Below, one piece after another: positions 14,940 through 17,480 of a DNA stretch of 17,480 nt. Position numbers and translations under genes: made by a program. The stretch covers positions 1 through 17,480 of the forward strand of contig JBBQKY010000034.1 in NCBI GenBank assembly GCA_038327385.1, given 5' to 3'. Every line of letters begins with the position of its first letter. Within the stretch, counting starts at the first letter, position 1. This DNA is from JAWWPG01 sp038327385. GTDB lineage: Bacteria > Actinomycetota > Actinomycetes > Propionibacteriales > Nocardioidaceae. The notes under the pieces were generated by a model. It searched no databases. It saw only the letters and a list, made by a program, of their open reading frames with translations, and was not told where the DNA came from.

Positions 14940-16390
14940 CCTGGCGGAGCTCGGCGGCCGCAGCCGCCGTGCTGCTGGCCGCCGCAGGTGCGGTGGTCGC
15001 TGCCGACGGTCAGGAGCCGCTGCCGGCGCAGCCGTCGGTGCGCCCACGGCAGGTGCCAGTCACCGCAGCCACGTTGAGCTGCCCCCCGGCGCCCGGTGCT
15101 GCCGGGTCGACGACCACGCTGTTTGCCGTGGGTCGCGGTGCGACGGCCACCTCGGCGGGCACGCCGAAGCTCCGGCTCATGCGCGGGACGGGTGCCGGCG
15201 GCAGGCTGGTGGCCGCCACGTCGGTGCCCGGCGTGCCGCTGCGGGTGGCGTTGCCGCCCGCGGGCGGACAGCAGGGCGGCCAGCCACCGGTCCGGTCGGC
15301 GCAGCCGGGGGCGCTCGTCACCGCCACCGGCGCGCTCGCACCCGGCCTGATGGCGGCCGAGCTGTCGACGTACCGCGGCAACCGAGTGTCCGGGACAGCG
15401 GCTACGTCGTGCGCTGTGCCGCGCGGTCAGTGGTGGTTCAACGGGGTCGCCACCACCGTGGGCACCACAACGACCCTGGACATCACGAACGCCAGCCCCG
15501 GCATAGCCGTCATCGACGTACAGATCTTCGGCCCCGGTGGTCTCGTCTCCACGGACGGCGCCCATGACGTAGCGATCGCCCCCAGGTCCCAGCAGCGGCT
15601 CGACCTGGCCGGCCTCGCGCCCGGGCGACCCGCGCTCACCCTGCACGTCACTGCGACGCGCGGCACGGTGTCCGCAGCAGTCTCCACGACTCGTCTCGAC
15701 GCGCTGACCCCCACTGGCTCTGACTGGGTTCCGCCGTCCACCGGGCCGGCCCGGACGGTCGTCGTCGACGCGGGAGTAGCGCGCGCGACCTCCCAACGCC
15801 TGGTCATCACGAACCCGGGGTCGAGGCAGCAGCTGGTGTCGGTCAGGTTCCTCGACCCGACAGGCGCCTTTGTGTCCACGGGGCTGGCGGACGTGCAGGT
15901 GCCGCCCGGCTCCGTCGTCGTCAAGGACATCACGTCGATCACGCGACACCGGCCCTCGGCAGTCGAGCTGAGCTCCGCCACGCCGGTGACGGGAGCCGTC
16001 CTCAGCCGCTTGTCCGGGCCCAGGGCGGACTTCGCCGTCTCCGGTGTCAGCGAACGGCTGACCGATCCCGCTGTCGTGCCAAGGACGGACGGCGCGACTC
16101 TGACGATCTCGGTCACGGCGAGCACCCCCGGGGTGCGGACCGTTCACGTCCGTACCATCGGCCGCTCCGGCTCACCGCTCGGGGACCACCGCTTGATCGT
16201 TCACGGCGCCACCACCACCTCGTGGACTCTCCCCACCGGCTCGGCAGCGTCGTACCTTGTGATCAGGTCCGATGACGGCGCAGCCCTGCAGGCAGTGGCG
16301 ACCTACGCCGGGCCGGGCGGCATCGCGCAGCTCCCCGTGCTGCCCGGACGCTGGACGGTGATCCAGCCAGTGGTCGTCCCGAGTCCCTGA
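14936..16390 (+). CDS. DUF5719 family secreted or membrane-anchored protein
   Basis: A 484-residue exported protein of unknown function. An N-terminal hydrophobic stretch (about 5-23, Ala/Val-rich after a single Arg) looks like a signal peptide or signal anchor. The rest is rich in Thr, Val, Ser and Gly, with alternating beta-strand patterns such as TLDITNASPGIAVIDVQIFG and RLVITNPGSRQQLVSVRFLD, suggesting two or more related immunoglobulin-like beta domains. The pair of Cys residues near 49 and 161 could form a disulfide. DUF5719 is assigned from this pattern and from its place after the WhiB2-linked GT fusion in other actinobacteria. The GTG start overlaps the upstream stop, so it is probably made together with the GT-membrane protein. 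It ends 22 bases from the convergent DUF3499 gene. Confidence 0.75.
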   Translation: MTWRSSAAAAAVLLAAAGAVVAADGQEPLPAQPSVRPRQVPVTAATLSCPPAPGAAGSTTTLFAVGRGATATSAGTPKLRLMRGTGAGGRLVAATSVPGVPLRVALPPAGGQQGGQPPVRSAQPGALVTATGALAPGLMAAELSTYRGNRVSGTAATSCAVPRGQWWFNGVATTVGTTTTLDITNASPGIAVIDVQIFGPGGLVSTDGAHDVAIAPRSQQRLDLAGLAPGRPALTLHVTATRGTVSAAVSTTRLDALTPTGSDWVPPSTGPARTVVVDAGVARATSQRLVITNPGSRQQLVSVRFLDPTGAFVSTGLADVQVPPGSVVVKDITSITRHRPSAVELSSATPVTGAVLSRLSGPRADFAVSGVSERLTDPAVVPRTDGATLTISVTASTPGVRTVHVRTIGRSGSPLGDHRLIVHGATTTSWTLPTGSAASYLVIRSDDGAALQAVATYAGPGGIAQLPVLPGRWTVIQPVVVPSP

Positions 16391-16412
16391 CTCGCTGGGA
16401 GGGGCGACTCGC

Positions 16413-16769
16413 TCAGCCGTCGGTGGAGCGCAGGACGCGCAGATGCCCCCGCCGACCCACCTCGACACCGTGGCCGTGCGGTTCGACCAAAACGGCGGGC
16501 TGCGCCGCCTCGCGAACGGCTTCGGCCAACGCGACAAGGTCGTCGCCGCTCGGCCCTTGGTCCGCGGAGCCGAGCGCCAGTCTGATGACCTCCCAGCCGA
16601 GCGGGGCGCTGAGCCGTTGCGCGTGGCTCTCGCACAGGTCGTAGCAGTGCGGCTCCGAGTACGTCGCGAGGGGTCCCAGCACCGCCGTCTGGTCCGAGTA
16701 GACGTAGGTCAGCGTGGCGACTGCCGACCTGGAGCAGGCGCTGCGCGAACACGTGCGACGTCGGCTCAC
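16413..16769 (-). CDS. DUF3499 family protein, probable zinc binder
   Basis: A 118-residue actinobacterial protein of unknown function. The N-terminal half carries the hallmark pattern: RTCSRSACSRSAVATLTYVY (5-24), TAVLGPLATYSEPH (28-41) and YDLCESHAQRL (43-53). Cys7, Cys12, Cys46 and His49 probably bind one zinc ion; Cys42 is an additional cysteine close by. The C-terminal half is less distinctive. The GTG start at 16769 lacks a ribosome binding site but has a TANNNT hexamer six bases upstream, suggesting a leaderless mRNA. It is divergent from the metallopeptidase-like gene (87-base gap) and convergent with DUF5719. The same neighbour arrangement (DUF3499 and metallopeptidase between whiB2 and manB) is remembered from M. 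tuberculosis (Rv3258c-Rv3259). Confidence 0.88.
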   Translation of the reverse strand: MSRRRTCSRSACSRSAVATLTYVYSDQTAVLGPLATYSEPHCYDLCESHAQRLSAPLGWEVIRLALGSADQGPSGDDLVALAEAVREAAQPAVLVEPHGHGVEVGRRGHLRVLRSTDG

Positions 16770-16775
16770 GGGTCG

Positions 16776-16781
16776 ACGCTA
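16776..16781 (-). promoter_or_regulatory. Possible -10 element for a leaderless DUF3499 mRNA
   Basis: On the minus strand TAGCGT is followed by exactly six bases and then the GTG at 16769. The arrangement equals that before TIGR03089 and the metallopeptidase-like gene. Confidence 0.45.
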
Positions 16782-16844
16782 CCGTTCCCGCCGATGCCGC
16801 CCGGGCATTGCCAGCCAACACCCGCGTCGTGTCCCCGGCGACAA

Positions 16845-16850
16845 TAGACT
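16845..16850 (+). promoter_or_regulatory. Possible -10 element for a leaderless metallopeptidase-like mRNA
   Basis: TAGACT is followed by six bases and the GTG at 16857, with no Shine-Dalgarno sequence between them. RNA would begin at or next to the start codon. The hexamer is identical to that before glf. Confidence 0.5.
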
Positions 16851-16856
16851 CGAGCA

Positions 16857-17300
16857 GTGCACGAGACTCCGCCGCCAGTCATGGGACCACGCCGTGGGCC
16901 GCCTCGCGACCGCCACGGTAGAGGGTCCCGCGGGCCGTTCGTGCTGGCGGGCCCGCTCAGCGCCACGGTCCCGTACGAGGTGTCGCGCCGGGTCCAGTTC
17001 GACGACATCGTGCTCGGTCTCGTCGACCGCTACCTGGAGCGGTGGGGCGCCGAGCTCACCGACGTGGAGTTCGGGATCGAGGACGTGCCGGACATCCCGG
17101 TCGCCTGGGGTGAAGAGCCGGTGCCCTTCGGGGCACTGATCCGCTCGAAGACGGCCGGCCCGGCCCGGATAGTCGTCTTCCGCCGCCCCGTCGAGATGCG
17201 CGCGAAGACCAGGGTCGAGCAGATCGCTCTGGTCAATGAGGTGCTGATCGAGCATATTGCGGACCTCCTAGGCAAGGACCCGGGCGACGTCGGAGCCTGA
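16857..17300 (+). CDS. Metallopeptidase-like protein (zincin-fold, PF06262/DUF1025 type) with degenerate active site
   Basis: A 147-residue cytoplasmic protein. The N-terminal basic segment RDRHGRGSRGPF (17-28) and the following VQFDDIVLGLVDRYLERWG (46-64) match the actinobacterial branch of this family. A central IVVFRRPVEMRA (105-116) and a C-terminal helix NEVLIEHIADLLG (127-139) follow. In catalytic members this last helix carries HExxH; here the aligned pentad is EHIAD (132-136), so two of the three expected zinc or catalytic residues are swapped or lost and peptidase activity is doubtful. GTG 16857 is chosen because a -10 hexamer six bases upstream points to it. The gene lies between DUF3499 (divergent) and manB (26 bases downstream, same strand). 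Confidence 0.82.
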   Translation: MHETPPPVMGPRRGPPRDRHGRGSRGPFVLAGPLSATVPYEVSRRVQFDDIVLGLVDRYLERWGAELTDVEFGIEDVPDIPVAWGEEPVPFGALIRSKTAGPARIVVFRRPVEMRAKTRVEQIALVNEVLIEHIADLLGKDPGDVGA

Positions 17301-17326
17301 GGTCACCACCTGCGGCCTCTGAGAAG

Positions 17327-17480
17327 ATGACCACCGTGGCCAACCTCGCGTCGATCTTCAAGGCGTACGACGTTCGAGGCCGGGTCCCCGACGAGCTGGA
17401 CGAACCCACCGTGCGCCAGATCGGCGCCGCCTTCGCGCATCTGCTCGACCGTCGAGAGCCCGACCAGCCCGGCCGCCGCC
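17327..17480 (+). CDS. manB: Phosphomannomutase/phosphoglucomutase, N-terminal fragment cut by the window end
   Basis: The enzyme interconverts hexose-6-phosphate and hexose-1-phosphate (mannose or glucose). Only about 51 residues are visible, reading LASIFKAYDVRGRVPDELDE, which is the conserved N-terminal segment of alpha-D-phosphohexomutases; KAYDVRG is typical of the actinobacterial ManB/PMM. The catalytic serine loop lies beyond the window. The start could be ATG 17327 or GTG 17336; a GAGAAG at 17321-17326 has better spacing for the GTG. Together with the nucleotidyltransferase at 7251 it would supply GDP-mannose or a related nucleotide sugar. It follows the metallopeptidase-like gene by 26 bases and may share its mRNA. 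Confidence 0.88.
   Translation, partial: MTTVANLASIFKAYDVRGRVPDELDEPTVRQIGAAFAHLLDRREPDQPGRR

Noticed and set aside
14921..16147. 408-codon open frame on the minus strand
   Set aside because: It is antisense to the DUF5719 gene, whose signal sequence, beta-strand pattern and coupled start are more convincing.

Overview
The window is a densely coded, very GC-rich stretch typical of an actinomycete (Actinobacteria). The taxonomic call rests on gene content: a WhiB-family iron-sulfur regulator, the F420 genes cofD/fbiA and cofE/fbiB, a DUF3499 zinc protein, an LCP protein, a TIGR03089 protein and a GlfT1-like glycosyltransferase next to a Wzm/Wzt exporter. GTG and TTG starts and 4-base stop/start overlaps are common. 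I saw no rRNA, tRNA, CRISPR array, insertion sequence or phage gene. No gene-free stretch exceeds 300 bases. The two largest gaps are 10405-10553 (divergent fbiA / membrane protein) and 11661-11784 (whiB promoter).

Layout. (1) Positions 2-661 hold the C-terminal part of an LCP wall-polymer ligase cut by the window edge. (2) Positions 759-5442 hold a plus-strand run of five genes: a GlfT1-like GT2, a second GT2, UDP-galactopyranose mutase (glf), an ABC-2 permease (wzm) and its ATPase (wzt). All junctions except the one before glf overlap by a few bases. (3) On the minus strand, 7208-5418 encode a TIGR03089 protein and UDP-glucose 4-epimerase (galE); galE overlaps the 3' end of wzt tail-to-tail. 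(4) A sugar-1-phosphate nucleotidyltransferase (7251-8321) diverges from TIGR03089. (5) fbiA and fbiB lie on the minus strand (10404-8327). (6) A four-TM protein with a long Pro/Gly/Trp-rich tail follows (10554-11660). (7) whiB, a GT2-membrane fusion and a DUF5719 protein form a plus-strand run (11785-16390). (8) DUF3499 (minus) diverges from a metallopeptidase-like protein, and the N-terminus of a phosphomannomutase/phosphoglucomutase (manB) closes the window.

How the genes fit together. galE makes UDP-Galp, glf converts it to UDP-Galf, the two GTs can use activated sugars on a lipid carrier, Wzm/Wzt can flip the lipid-linked glycan across the membrane, and an LCP protein can attach it to peptidoglycan. 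The left half therefore reads as a nearly complete galactofuranose-containing wall glycopolymer pathway. The nucleotidyltransferase and manB suggest a nucleotide-mannose (or related sugar) supply. The right half (whiB, GT-membrane fusion, DUF5719, DUF3499, metallopeptidase, manB) is a neighbourhood I remember as conserved in Streptomyces and, in part, in mycobacteria. The F420 genes sit beside it as in M. tuberculosis. Family names come from recognised motifs and remembered synteny; no database search was possible.
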